Source of the DNA: Verrucomicrobiota bacterium
Lineage (GTDB): Bacteria; Verrucomicrobiota; Verrucomicrobiia; Verrucomicrobiales; Verrucomicrobiaceae
Direction of reading: 5' to 3'
Assembly (NCBI GenBank): GCA_025360015.1
Contig: JANYCZ010000064.1
Location: 62,001 to 126,000 of the forward strand
Length of the DNA stretch: 64,000 nucleotides
This document shows, piece after piece, positions 9,328-17,567 of the stretch. The translations under genes were made by a program, and so were the position numbers. Each line of letters opens with the position of its first letter. The stretch's first letter is position 1. The notes below the pieces were generated by a model that ran no database searches, was not told the DNA's origin, and saw only the letters and a list, made by a program, of their open reading frames with translations.

Positions 9328-12300
9328 TCATTTGCCGGCCTTGTCCCAATGCATTTCGAATTTCAGGGTGGGCGGCTCGCCTGGCTGGCTGAGATCTAGC
9401 TCCCTGGATTCTCCTCTGCCTTCGATGATGCACAGGATTTCCGCTTTGGCCTTGGGCAGGCGGGAGAGGGTCAGCTTGCCGTTTTTGTCGGTGTTCTTGT
9501 TGCGGTAGTAGGCATCGGATGTCAGATCTTTGACGGCGATCTGGGCACCGGGCTCGGGCTTGCCGTTGAGGGTGACCTCCACGTGGATAGTGGCGGTGGG
9601 TGTCTGAAGAAAGTCCACATGGCTGGTTTCCCCCGGTTTCAGGATGACGGTCTGGCGAATGCCCACACTGCCATCATCTTTGTCAGTGCACACGACGTTG
9701 GCAGTCCCGAGGGGCAGACCGCCCACCTCAAAGGTGCCGTCGGGCTGGACCTGGATCTGCTGGAAATCAAACGACTGGGTCATGATGCTCACCCGGTCGC
9801 GGGCCGGATCCAAATCGGGAAGGCCTGCCAGGGTGCCGCGCACCTTGGCCGCGGGCTGCAGGTCGGAGATTTTCAATTCACCGTTGGTTGCTGACTGCTT
9901 GGTGAGCAGAACGGGCGCATAGCCATCGGCAAGAACGACGATGCTGTAGGCTGAAGTGGAAAGCGGCAGATGGATCTCCACCCGCCCTTTCTCATCACTC
10001 TTCACAATTTCGACATCGTTGTAGCTGCCGTAGTCCCGGAGGTCTGCCAGGTGCAGGCTGTAGACTCGCCCTGCAGGCCATTGGGGTTTCGCCACGCAGA
10101 AGACGCGTGCTCCGGCGACGGCTTGCTGGGTGCGTGCGTCTCGCAGCATGCCGATGACGGTGTGGCCGCGCTCCATGGCGATCTCCAGCGGCCATGCGGG
10201 ATCGTCTGCTGGCTGTGCGGCCAGACGCTCCACGTGTTTCAGGGCGTAGCCGGGTGCCGAAACCCAGAGGTCATGGCGGGCACGTGTGATGAGATCATCG
10301 ATGATGAACGTCCCATCCTCACTCCGGCAGTCCTGACCACGACGGCTGAGGTGGGCCGAATAACTCGCCGAGGGCTCGTCTGCTTTTCTCTTTCCTTGCG
10401 TACCACTCAGGCGGACGTTGGCAAAGGTGATGGGCTTCTTCGTCGCTGCATCGATGATTTTGCCGACGATGGCGCCGGGCTTGTCCACGGTGATGCGCAG
10501 CGGCTGGGTGGGGTCCAGCGGTGCGCTGCGGATGGGGGAGACCGTGAGGCCCCAGACGTCATAGGCCATTTCAGTCGCGGCCAGATTCCGCAATTCAAAA
10601 CGTCCTTCTTGATCGCTCTGAACATTTCTCCCGACGTAGTTAAGCCCTCCGCTGATCCGCATTCTCGGAGAGATGGAGACCTTGGGCACCGGGTTGCCCT
10701 TGCGGTCCACGATCTGCCCTTTGACCACCAGGCCTTTCTGCAGGACGAAGCTCAGCGGATGCTCTGCGGGATCTATGACCGGTGTCGCCTGCACCCAGGC
10801 GGGTGCAAATCCCTCGGCCTCGGCAACAATGGGCCGTAGCTCAGTACGCCCTATCTTGGTGATGGTGAATTTTCCTTCCGCATCGCTCCGTGCCCAGCGC
10901 AGGCCGACGAGAGACCAGGAATCACCGTAGCGCACGGTGGCCCCTTTAATGCCTTTGCCTTCGGCATCTTTCACGGTGCCGCCGATCTGCAGCCCTGCGT
11001 CCATGCCGATGTCACAGCGCGCGGTCGGGCCTTCCACCGGAGGGGGAATCTCTGAACGGTTCTGCTCGGCATAGTCTTTGTGCGTCACCTCCATGCTCCA
11101 AATGGGCCGGGTGCGTGAGTACCAGCCCAACTGATAGTTGCCGTCTGCATCAGTCACGCTTTTATGCAGCCATACTATGAGATACGGGCCCGAGAAATGA
11201 TCTTTGACGGCGGCTCCTTGGATCGGCTTTCCATTCGGATCCGTCACGCGGCCGCGGATCTCGAATCCGGGACCCAGTTTGACGGCGACCTTGCTTTCAG
11301 CCTGCCCGGCGGAGTTGAAGTTCACGCTGGTGTCTGCCAGCGGTGGTGAGACCACCACCAACTGACGATCTCCCATGGGCACGCCCTGCAGCGTCAGTTC
11401 GCCTTGGTCATTGGTGATACCGCAGTGACCTGAATCCACCACGACGCGGGCGTTTGCCAGCGGCCTGCCCGTGACCGCATCTGTGGCGGAGACATGCAGG
11501 GCACCGCCGGCGGAGAGCTTGAACTCAAACTCGCGCTGTTTGTCTTTCTTTAAGATCTCGAGGTAGGAGGGATTGTCGCTGCCGCCTGCCACGAGGTTTT
11601 CCTTGGAGGCCAGAGCGACATACTCCCCGGGCGCGATCTCTCCCTGCCACAGGCCCGCGGCATCGGCCGTGACTGATACTTCAGGAGTGAAAGGAGTGAC
11701 GGGTTCGGGCTTGTCGACACGAAACAAGCGCAGCTGAGCCATGGAAACGGGTTGGCCGGCGGCATCGCGAAACTTCACTGTCACCGCCACTTTTGGAACG
11801 TCCGTTTTTGCGGGTGCGGGTGCTTTTGCCGGTGCTACTGCAGGTGCGGGCTGCGCTTTTTCAGGCGGCACGGTTTGTGCCAGCATCACCGGCAGGCCGA
11901 TCACCGCCATGACTGCTGCGATGATGGCGGCGGCAGACCAGCGCATTGCGCCACGCCTGGCGCGCACGTCCAGCACCGCATGCACGCGCTGGCGCAGGCT
12001 GGAGGGGCAGGACATCGAAGGCACCAGCGCGGACACACTGCGGCCGCCCGAGGCCACGGCCAGCAGATGCTCCGCATAGATCTCCGGCCGCATGCCAGTG
12101 CGGAGCACGGCGTCATCGCACGCGCACTCGGCCTCCAGCAGGGCCGACCTGAGCAGCAGCCACGCCAGCGGATTGAACCAATGCAGCACACACACACAGG
12201 CCGTCAGAAAGTGGCTGAGAGGATCTCCGCGCCGTGCATGGACAAACTCATGCATGAGCACCGCCCGCTGGCGCTCCTGCGGCCAAGACTCAAAGCCGGC

Positions 12301-12972
12301 CGGCAGTAGCACTTTGGGAAAGATAAAACCAAAGACAAACGGGCCCGAATCATCGGCCGCCAGATGCAAGGCAGGCACACGTTGCAGGCCTGCCTTATCA
12401 GCACACTGCCGCGCCCGCTCCGTTGAGGCTACGCCCTGCCAGGGACAGGAGGCGGACCACCAAACGCTGAGCCGACGCAGCTCCCACGCCAATACCAGCG
12501 CCCCCACGCATGCACCCCCTGCCCAGAGCCAGAGCAGCACTGGCTCCAAGTCTTCCAAAGCGATGCTGCGGACAGGGCCTGTCGGTGGTGGGTCAGTTTT
12601 CACTTCCACGGGCGGAGGCGTGAGTGTGGGGATGGCCTTGGAGGTGGCCATGTCGGACTTAGCGACTGCGGAGGCAGCGGAGTTCATTTTCGGGGCCTCC
12701 ACAGGATCCTGTGCCGGATTCTGCGACAGGACCAAGGGAGCCGCTGCCGCAGGAGCCTGACGCGTCGCCATGGCGGGCATCACTTTCCAGCCTTCACACA
12801 GGCCGATGAGCACGGGAGTGAAGCCGAGGGCTGCCAGAGCGCACAGCAAAGCCCTGTGCCGCATGGCAGCAGAGAGGCGCGGGCGCAGCACCTGATAAAG
12901 CAACCATGCAATCAAAGCGAGGATGAGCCCGCGCAGGCCGGAGGCGTAAAGCAAAGCGATGGCCGTATTCAT
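9328..12972 (-). CDS. BlaR1/MecR1-like M56 membrane protease with long chain of Ig-like regulatory domains
   Basis: A 1214-residue protein. The N-terminal part has membrane segments (about 5-30, 40-60, 142-165) and the M56 zinc motif HEFVH at 241-245, with the downstream ligand region ALLEAECACDDAVL. Another membrane segment occurs near 345-365 (AAIIAAVMAVIGLPVML). In BlaR1 the remaining part is a penicillin-binding sensor. Here it is about 800 residues of repeated carboxypeptidase-regulatory-like/Ig-like units (for example FEIRGRVTDPNGKPIQGAAV, GGTVKDAEGKGIKGATV, VKGQIVDRKGNPVPKVSI). It overlaps the BlaI-like gene by 4 bp. Expected role: on sensing an extracytoplasmic signal it triggers cleavage or release of the BlaI-like repressor. 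The signal is unlikely to be a beta-lactam. Confidence 0.87.
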   Translation of the reverse strand: MNTAIALLYASGLRGLILALIAWLLYQVLRPRLSAAMRHRALLCALAALGFTPVLIGLCEGWKVMPAMATRQAPAAAAPLVLSQNPAQDPVEAPKMNSAASAVAKSDMATSKAIPTLTPPPVEVKTDPPPTGPVRSIALEDLEPVLLWLWAGGACVGALVLAWELRRLSVWWSASCPWQGVASTERARQCADKAGLQRVPALHLAADDSGPFVFGFIFPKVLLPAGFESWPQERQRAVLMHEFVHARRGDPLSHFLTACVCVLHWFNPLAWLLLRSALLEAECACDDAVLRTGMRPEIYAEHLLAVASGGRSVSALVPSMSCPSSLRQRVHAVLDVRARRGAMRWSAAAIIAAVMAVIGLPVMLAQTVPPEKAQPAPAVAPAKAPAPAKTDVPKVAVTVKFRDAAGQPVSMAQLRLFRVDKPEPVTPFTPEVSVTADAAGLWQGEIAPGEYVALASKENLVAGGSDNPSYLEILKKDKQREFEFKLSAGGALHVSATDAVTGRPLANARVVVDSGHCGITNDQGELTLQGVPMGDRQLVVVSPPLADTSVNFNSAGQAESKVAVKLGPGFEIRGRVTDPNGKPIQGAAVKDHFSGPYLIVWLHKSVTDADGNYQLGWYSRTRPIWSMEVTHKDYAEQNRSEIPPPVEGPTARCDIGMDAGLQIGGTVKDAEGKGIKGATVRYGDSWSLVGLRWARSDAEGKFTITKIGRTELRPIVAEAEGFAPAWVQATPVIDPAEHPLSFVLQKGLVVKGQIVDRKGNPVPKVSISPRMRISGGLNYVGRNVQSDQEGRFELRNLAATEMAYDVWGLTVSPIRSAPLDPTQPLRITVDKPGAIVGKIIDAATKKPITFANVRLSGTQGKRKADEPSASYSAHLSRRGQDCRSEDGTFIIDDLITRARHDLWVSAPGYALKHVERLAAQPADDPAWPLEIAMERGHTVIGMLRDARTQQAVAGARVFCVAKPQWPAGRVYSLHLADLRDYGSYNDVEIVKSDEKGRVEIHLPLSTSAYSIVVLADGYAPVLLTKQSATNGELKISDLQPAAKVRGTLAGLPDLDPARDRVSIMTQSFDFQQIQVQPDGTFEVGGLPLGTANVVCTDKDDGSVGIRQTVILKPGETSHVDFLQTPTATIHVEVTLNGKPEPGAQIAVKDLTSDAYYRNKNTDKNGKLTLSRLPKAKAEILCIIEGRGESRELDLSQPGEPPTLKFEMHWDKAGK

Positions 12973-13370
12973 GACTCCTCAGAGGTGTTGCGGGTTTGCT
13001 TTTGGGCTTCACGTATCACTTGAGCGATCTGCTTGAGCTCTTCATCCGGCAGCCGCGCGTCTGAGCCGGTGAGGTGGGAGGCAATGGCCTCACGCAGACT
13101 GCCGCCGAAAAAGGTGTCCAGCAGCCCCTGCATCGCGCGGCGGGCTGCGGAGCGTTTGGCCTTCATGGGGCGATAGACGTGCTCACGCCCGGTTTTTGCA
13201 TGGGTAAGGTGCCCTTTGTTTTCGAGGATTTGAACCAGCTTACGCACGGTGGCAGGCCCGGGCGCGTCGTGCATCGCCTCTCGTATGGCGGCCGCTGTCG
13301 CCTGCCCCTGCTCATAGACGATGTCCATGATTTCACGCTCGCGGCGGCTGAGTTGTTTCTCTGAGCTCAT
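12969..13370 (-). CDS. BlaI/MecI/CopY family transcriptional repressor
   Basis: A 133-residue winged-helix protein (LSRREREIMDIVYEQGQATAAAIREAM, then GPATVRKLVQILENKGHL) with the family's dimerisation tail. It represses its own operon until inactivated through the M56 protease encoded directly downstream with a 4-bp overlap. Two near-identical 18-bp palindromes lie just upstream (13379-13396 and 13443-13460) and are the probable binding sites. There is no beta-lactamase gene nearby, so the regulon is not obviously antibiotic resistance. Confidence 0.92.
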   Translation of the reverse strand: MSSEKQLSRREREIMDIVYEQGQATAAAIREAMHDAPGPATVRKLVQILENKGHLTHAKTGREHVYRPMKAKRSAARRAMQGLLDTFFGGSLREAIASHLTGSDARLPDEELKQIAQVIREAQKQTRNTSEES

Positions 13371-13378
13371 GATTTAAA

Positions 13379-13396
13379 GAGCGAAATTTTTCGCTT
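13379..13396. promoter_or_regulatory. BlaI-type operator, copy 1
   Basis: GAGCGAAATTTTTCGCTT, a near-perfect dyad with GCGAAA/TTTCGC arms. It starts 9 bp upstream of the repressor's ATG and would cover the promoter or ribosome-binding region. It matches copy 2 at 13443 in 16 of 18 positions. Confidence 0.7.
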
Positions 13397-13442
13397 ATTT
13401 ATCGCAGCTTATTTAAAAGGGGCGCTTCAAGGCAAGCCAAAT

Positions 13443-13460
13443 GAGCGAAATTTCTCGCTC
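13443..13460. promoter_or_regulatory. BlaI-type operator, copy 2
   Basis: GAGCGAAATTTCTCGCTC, palindromic apart from the centre. It lies 64 bp from copy 1, about six helical turns. It sits between the divergent repressor and glycerate kinase genes, so it could also influence the latter. Confidence 0.7.
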
Positions 13461-13650
13461 CATCACCGGCTCATTTCTCTAATCCTTTCAGGGCGATTTA
13501 GAATGAACTGCCATGTTGCAGCAAAGACGATGATCCATTGTCGAGAACAGCACTCGATTGTGAGCTTCAATAGTGGCGAGTATTTCGCCCCTTCCTCACA
13601 CCTCTTCCTCTTGGCAGCCGCGTGCCGCGCGCCATCCTATCGGCCTTCTC

Positions 13651-14775
13651 ATGCGCATTCTCATCGCCATCGACAAGTTCAAAGGCTCCATCCCGGCCAC
13701 TGTGGCCGCTCAAGCCATCGGCTCGGCACTAAATCAAACTCTGCCGGAAGCTGTCTGCGATCTCTGCCCCATCGCTGACGGTGGTGAAGGCACCGCCGAG
13801 GCCGTCGTCACCGCCTTGAACGGCGAGTGGTGTGAAACCTCCACCTTCGATTCGCAAAACCGCCCGGTTACCGCTCGCTATGGCCTTGTCCGCGCAGCAG
13901 GATACCTGGAGGCCATCATGGAAATGAGCGCCGCATCAGGGCTCGCCATGGTCAGCGATCTCCCGCTGGACCCCGTCACTGCGAGCACCTACGGCACGGG
14001 TTTGATGATGCTGAATGCGATGCAACGCGGGGCCACGCGCATCGTCATCGGCATTGGGGGCAGCGCCACCAATGACGCCGGCATCGGCATGGCAGCGGCA
14101 CTGGGTTTTCGCTTTTGGGATGCTGAAGGAGCACCGCTTGAGCCTATCATTTCCAATATGGACCGGCTTGCCAGGATCGAGCGGCCCGATGATGCGTTCC
14201 CTGAGATCCTCGTGGCCTGTGATGTGAACAATCCGCTGCTCGGCCCGCACGGCTGCACCCAGATTTATGGCAAGCAGAAGGGGGTGACGGATTTCGAGTT
14301 CTTCGAGAAGCGTCTGCTGCATCTTGCCGAGATCGCGAAGCGTGATCTGGGCGTGGATCATCGCGATGTGCCTGGCGCTGGAGCCGCCGGTGGCCTCGGC
14401 TTTGGCCTCATGACTTTCTGCGGTGCCAAGCTCACTAGCGGCTTCGATTTGATCGCCGATCTCGTCCATCTGCGGGAACGCATCGCCGCTGCCGACCTCG
14501 TTATCACGGGTGAAGGCCGGATGGATGCCCAGACGCTCCATGGCAAGGGGCCCATGGGTGTCGCCGACATGGCCCGGGAACTCGGCAAACCCGTGGCGGC
14601 TTTCGCTGGAGCCATTGAGGCAGAAGATCAGCTTCGTACCCGCTTCGATCTCCTTTGTGCCATCAAGCCCAAGGAAATGCCCTTGGCCGAAGCCATGCAG
14701 CGCGGACCTGAACTGCTGGCAGCAGCGGTCAGCCGTGAAAGCAACGCCCTCTGTGCCCTTTTGACCAACTCTTGA
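13651..14775 (+). CDS. Glycerate kinase (GarK/GlxK family)
   Basis: A 374-residue protein that converts D-glycerate and ATP to phosphoglycerate. The start at 13651 gives MRILIAIDKFKGSIPATVAA, the usual family N-terminus; an in-frame upstream start at 13573 would add 26 residues without family similarity. Motifs seen: CPIADGGEGTAEAV, GIGGSATNDAGIGMAAALG and LVITGEGRMDAQTLHGK. It is divergent from the BlaI operon and 60 bp upstream of fabD. It could serve glyoxylate, glycerate or sugar-acid breakdown. Confidence 0.93.
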   Translation: MRILIAIDKFKGSIPATVAAQAIGSALNQTLPEAVCDLCPIADGGEGTAEAVVTALNGEWCETSTFDSQNRPVTARYGLVRAAGYLEAIMEMSAASGLAMVSDLPLDPVTASTYGTGLMMLNAMQRGATRIVIGIGGSATNDAGIGMAAALGFRFWDAEGAPLEPIISNMDRLARIERPDDAFPEILVACDVNNPLLGPHGCTQIYGKQKGVTDFEFFEKRLLHLAEIAKRDLGVDHRDVPGAGAAGGLGFGLMTFCGAKLTSGFDLIADLVHLRERIAAADLVITGEGRMDAQTLHGKGPMGVADMARELGKPVAAFAGAIEAEDQLRTRFDLLCAIKPKEMPLAEAMQRGPELLAAAVSRESNALCALLTNS

Positions 14776-14793
14776 CCGGTCCTCTTGACCGTG
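14763..14793 (+). repeat. Triple TTGACC repeat between glycerate kinase and fabD
   Basis: Three TTGACC units occur in about 30 bp across the glycerate kinase stop codon, each preceded by a short pyrimidine tract (CTCTTGACC). The same TTGAC theme appears at 4738-4820 and before the gene at 2317. No good -10 box follows. Its role is unknown. Confidence 0.45.
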
Positions 14794-14835
14794 CTCAGTG
14801 CTCCCTCCCGCTCTCAACCACTCAACACTCCACGA

Positions 14836-15759
14836 ATGAACGCAGTCCTCCTTTTCGCCGGTCAAGGTGCCCAAAAAGTCGGCATGGGCAAAGATCTTGC
14901 CGAAAGCTATCCCTCCGTCCGCGCCCTCTTTGACCAGGCCGATGCCACGCTGGGCTACTCGCTGTCGAACATCATGTTTGAAGGCCCGATGGAGGAGCTG
15001 ACCAAAACATCCCGCTGCCAGCCTGCGCTCTACGCCCACGGCTTGGCCATCCTCGAAGTGCTCAAGAGCAAGGTCCCCACGCTCAACATCACCGCCACCG
15101 CCGGTCTTTCCCTCGGTGAATTCACGGCGCATGCCGCCGCCGGCACTTTTGATTTTTCCACCGGCCTCAGTTTGGTCTTCCAACGCGGCAGTTTCATGGA
15201 AGAAGCCTGCGAAAACACCAAGGGGGCCATGCTGGCCCTGCTCGGCGGTGAAGAATCCGCCATCCGCGAACTCGCGCAGGAGTGCGATGTCGATGTCGCC
15301 AATCTCAACGCCCCCGGCCAGATCGTGCTCAGCGGCAGCGCCGAAGGCATTGCGGATGCTGCGGCCAAGTCGAAGGACAAAGGCATCAAGCGCGCCATCC
15401 CCCTGCCCGTCGCCGGTGCTTACCACAGCCGCTTGATGAAGTCCGCGCAGGACAAACTCGCTGTAGCACTGGCCGCTGCGTCCATCCAAAGCCCGCGAGT
15501 GCCCGTGGTCTGCAATTTCGAGGCACGGCACGTCTCCACTCCCGAAGAAATCCGCTCCACGCTCACCAGCCAGGTCACCGGCAGCGTCCGCTGGGTGGAG
15601 AGCATGCAGCACCTTATCGCCGCAGGCCACACCACCTTCATCGAACTCGGCCCTGACGCCACCCTCGCCGGACTCATGGGCAAGATCGACAAATCGGTGA
15701 AGGTCCTCAGCATCAAGGATGCCGCCTCGCTGGAGGCTGCGGTCGCTCAACTGCAATAA
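14836..15759 (+). CDS. fabD: Malonyl-CoA:ACP transacylase
   Basis: A 307-residue protein of fatty acid synthesis that moves malonyl from CoA to acyl carrier protein. Starting at 14836 gives MNAVLLFAGQGAQKVGMGKD, the normal family opening with the GQGAQ motif; the nucleophile elbow is GLSLGEF. Other family features are FQRGSFMEEAC and the catalytic-His region VAGAYHSRLM. It stands alone without fabH, fabG or acpP next to it, and is followed 4 bp later by a redoxin gene. Length is normal for FabD. Confidence 0.95.
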   Translation: MNAVLLFAGQGAQKVGMGKDLAESYPSVRALFDQADATLGYSLSNIMFEGPMEELTKTSRCQPALYAHGLAILEVLKSKVPTLNITATAGLSLGEFTAHAAAGTFDFSTGLSLVFQRGSFMEEACENTKGAMLALLGGEESAIRELAQECDVDVANLNAPGQIVLSGSAEGIADAAAKSKDKGIKRAIPLPVAGAYHSRLMKSAQDKLAVALAAASIQSPRVPVVCNFEARHVSTPEEIRSTLTSQVTGSVRWVESMQHLIAAGHTTFIELGPDATLAGLMGKIDKSVKVLSIKDAASLEAAVAQLQ

Positions 15760-15763
15760 GGCC

Positions 15764-16309
15764 ATGAAACACCTGCTTTGCGCTCTGCTGCTCTTCACCA
15801 GCATCGCCTCCGCACTCGAACTGCCCGCCACCGACGGCAAGAGCTACGATCCCGCCGCTGCAGGTGACAAGAAAGCCGTCGTGCTCTTCTTCGTCTCGCC
15901 GTTCTGCTCGACCACCAAGTCGTTCATGAAGGAGATCAACCAGATCACTGTCGATTACAGCGACCGCGTCGTTGTTTACCTCGTGCATTCTGATCCCGAA
16001 ATCACGAATGAAGTGGCAATGGAACATGCCATTCTTTCCGAGGTAAAGGCCACGGTACTGCTCGACAAAAAGCAGGCGCTTGCGAAACAGGTGAAGGCTA
16101 GGATTACGCCGGAAGCCATTGTGCTTTCACCCAAGGCGGAAACACTTTATCAGGGCCGCATCAACGATCTCTATCTTGGTCCCACCAAGCGACAGCGCGC
16201 CGCTACCACCAAGGATCTGCGCGACGCGCTCGATGCCATCCTCAGTGGCAAACCCGTTCCTGCCCCGCAACAACCAGCTCAGGGCTGCAAAATCGGCGGC
16301 ATGAAATAG
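15764..16309 (+). CDS. Exported redoxin (thioredoxin/AhpC-like fold)
   Basis: A 181-residue protein. The start at 15764 gives a clear signal peptide (MKHLLCALLLFTSIASA). The redoxin domain has a single Cys at the usual active-site place (VVLFFVSPFCSTTKSF) instead of CXXC, and ends in the family tail TTKDLRDALDAILSGKPVP and GCKIGG. Similar domains in Planctomycetota and Verrucomicrobiota occur alone or fused to cytochrome c or copper monooxygenase domains. A peroxiredoxin-like or thiol-exchange role outside the cytoplasm is likely. It starts 4 bp after fabD and may be co-transcribed. Confidence 0.78.
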   Translation: MKHLLCALLLFTSIASALELPATDGKSYDPAAAGDKKAVVLFFVSPFCSTTKSFMKEINQITVDYSDRVVVYLVHSDPEITNEVAMEHAILSEVKATVLLDKKQALAKQVKARITPEAIVLSPKAETLYQGRINDLYLGPTKRQRAATTKDLRDALDAILSGKPVPAPQQPAQGCKIGGMK

Positions 16310-16343
16310 AATCCTGCGGGAGCATTTCAGGAAGTGCCTCACC

Positions 16344-16646
16344 TCACCACACCAGAACCTCTTCCTCAGGCTCCTCTTTTTTAACGACCGTCCAGCGGTA
16401 CATGATCGGGTAAATTGGGCGTTTGTCCTCGAAGAAATCCGAGACAAACGGCGGGCCGAACGTGGTGAAACCAAAATGCTGGTACAAGGACAGCAGATGC
16501 TTGCCTGTTTCGGTGATCAGGTACTCGGCTTCGTTTTTGACCGCGTACTCATTGATCCCCATGCACAAACTCAGAAGATGAATGCCAGCACTGCCTTTGA
16601 TGGTGCAGGCGCGTGAAAGCTCCAGACTCAGTTTCCGGTGGCAGCC
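16344..16646 (-). pseudogene. N-terminally truncated GNAT/FeeM-like N-acyltransferase
   Basis: The open frame runs from an in-frame stop at 16647 down to 16344 and contains ELSRACTIKGSAGIHLL, ETGKHLLSLYQHFGF and RPIYPIMYRW, which resemble the C-terminal half of GNAT or FeeM/autoinducer-synthase-type acyltransferases. The N-terminal half is missing. A TTG at 16568 could allow a 74-residue product, but the similarity extends upstream of it. It faces a truncated adenylate-forming gene whose own 5' half is also missing, so the junction near 16610-16645 looks like a deletion scar. Confidence 0.5.
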
Positions 16647-17552
16647 TCATTCATCTGCTCAACGGCGCCATCCGTTTCAGCAAGCCTGCTGCAAACACGC
16701 CCGTGGATTGGATCTCTGTTCTGCGACTATCAAGCGATCAGTGTCACCGCGCCCTGGCAGGAGATCATTGATAAACTGCACCGGATGAAACCTGACATTC
16801 TCATCGGCTATGCCTCCATCATCGGACGCCTTGCACAGGCCAAGCTCGACGGTACGCTCCAGCTGGACCTGCCCATTCCTGGTGGGGCCATCTCCACCGG
16901 GGGTGACAGCCTGACGCCCGGCATTCGTGCGCTGTGCCGCCAGGCCTTCGGCATCGAACCGCTGGATGGCTACGGCTGCGGTGAAACTCTCGGCATCGCG
17001 CGTCAGTGGTCAGGCATGCAGCACATGGTCGTTTTTGAAGATCTCACCGTCTTTGAAGCGGTGGGTCAAAACGAGCAGGAATCCCCGCCAGAGATGCTCT
17101 CAGATCACGCCCTTGTCACCCCGCTGTTTAACACAGCTCTGCCGCTGCTGCGCTATCGCATTGATGACAGGATTCGTTTTGGCCCGGCACCGGCAGGCTG
17201 GCCGTTCAAGGTCATCCATGAACTGAGCGGACGCAGTTCCATGACCTACACTTTTAGAGTCCCTGAAAAATTGATTTTTGTCGGGACTCAATTTCTCCAT
17301 GTCATGGAGTTCCAGCCCTTGGTGGCGTCCTACCAGTTTCGTCAGACTGGCCCCGACTCCATTGAATGCTGCTTCATCGTCCAGCGCGGAGCCGATCAAA
17401 TCGAAATTCAATCCCGACTGGAAGCTTCCATTCGCCAGGCCTTGGATGAAGGCGGCTGCGCCAAAGTCAGCGCCAAAGTCATTGCCGCTCATCACCTGGA
17501 ACCTGACCCCCGCTCTGGCAAAGTGGAGCAAAATGTCCCTCTCAAAGAATAG
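16610..17552 (+). pseudogene. Truncated and frameshifted CapK/phenylacetate-CoA ligase-like adenylate-forming enzyme
   Basis: From about 16712 the frame ending at 17552 reads SLFCDYQAISVTAPWQEI, MKPDILIGYASIIGRLAQAK, AISTGGDSLTPGIRALC and DGYGCGETLGIA. This is the adenylation core and C-terminal part of the CapK/coenzyme F390 synthetase-like family. Just upstream the similar-looking protein continues in another frame (GGSLIHLLNGAIRFSK, then NTPVDWI), which requires a shift near 16703-16712. The family's N-terminal part with the ATP-binding loop is absent. A GTG at 16638 could start a 304-residue product, but the enzyme would be incomplete. Confidence 0.6.
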
Positions 17553-17567
17553 AGCTTCCGGGTTTAT

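Noticed and set aside
9328-13370. Beta-lactam resistance island
   Set aside because: BlaI and BlaR1-like genes are present but the penicillin sensor domain and a beta-lactamase gene are absent; the class C-like hydrolases at 42 and 63 kb are distant and not in the operon.
13936-15840. A 634-codon minus-strand frame across glycerate kinase and fabD
   Set aside because: It is antisense to two well-recognised enzymes and shows no family motifs.
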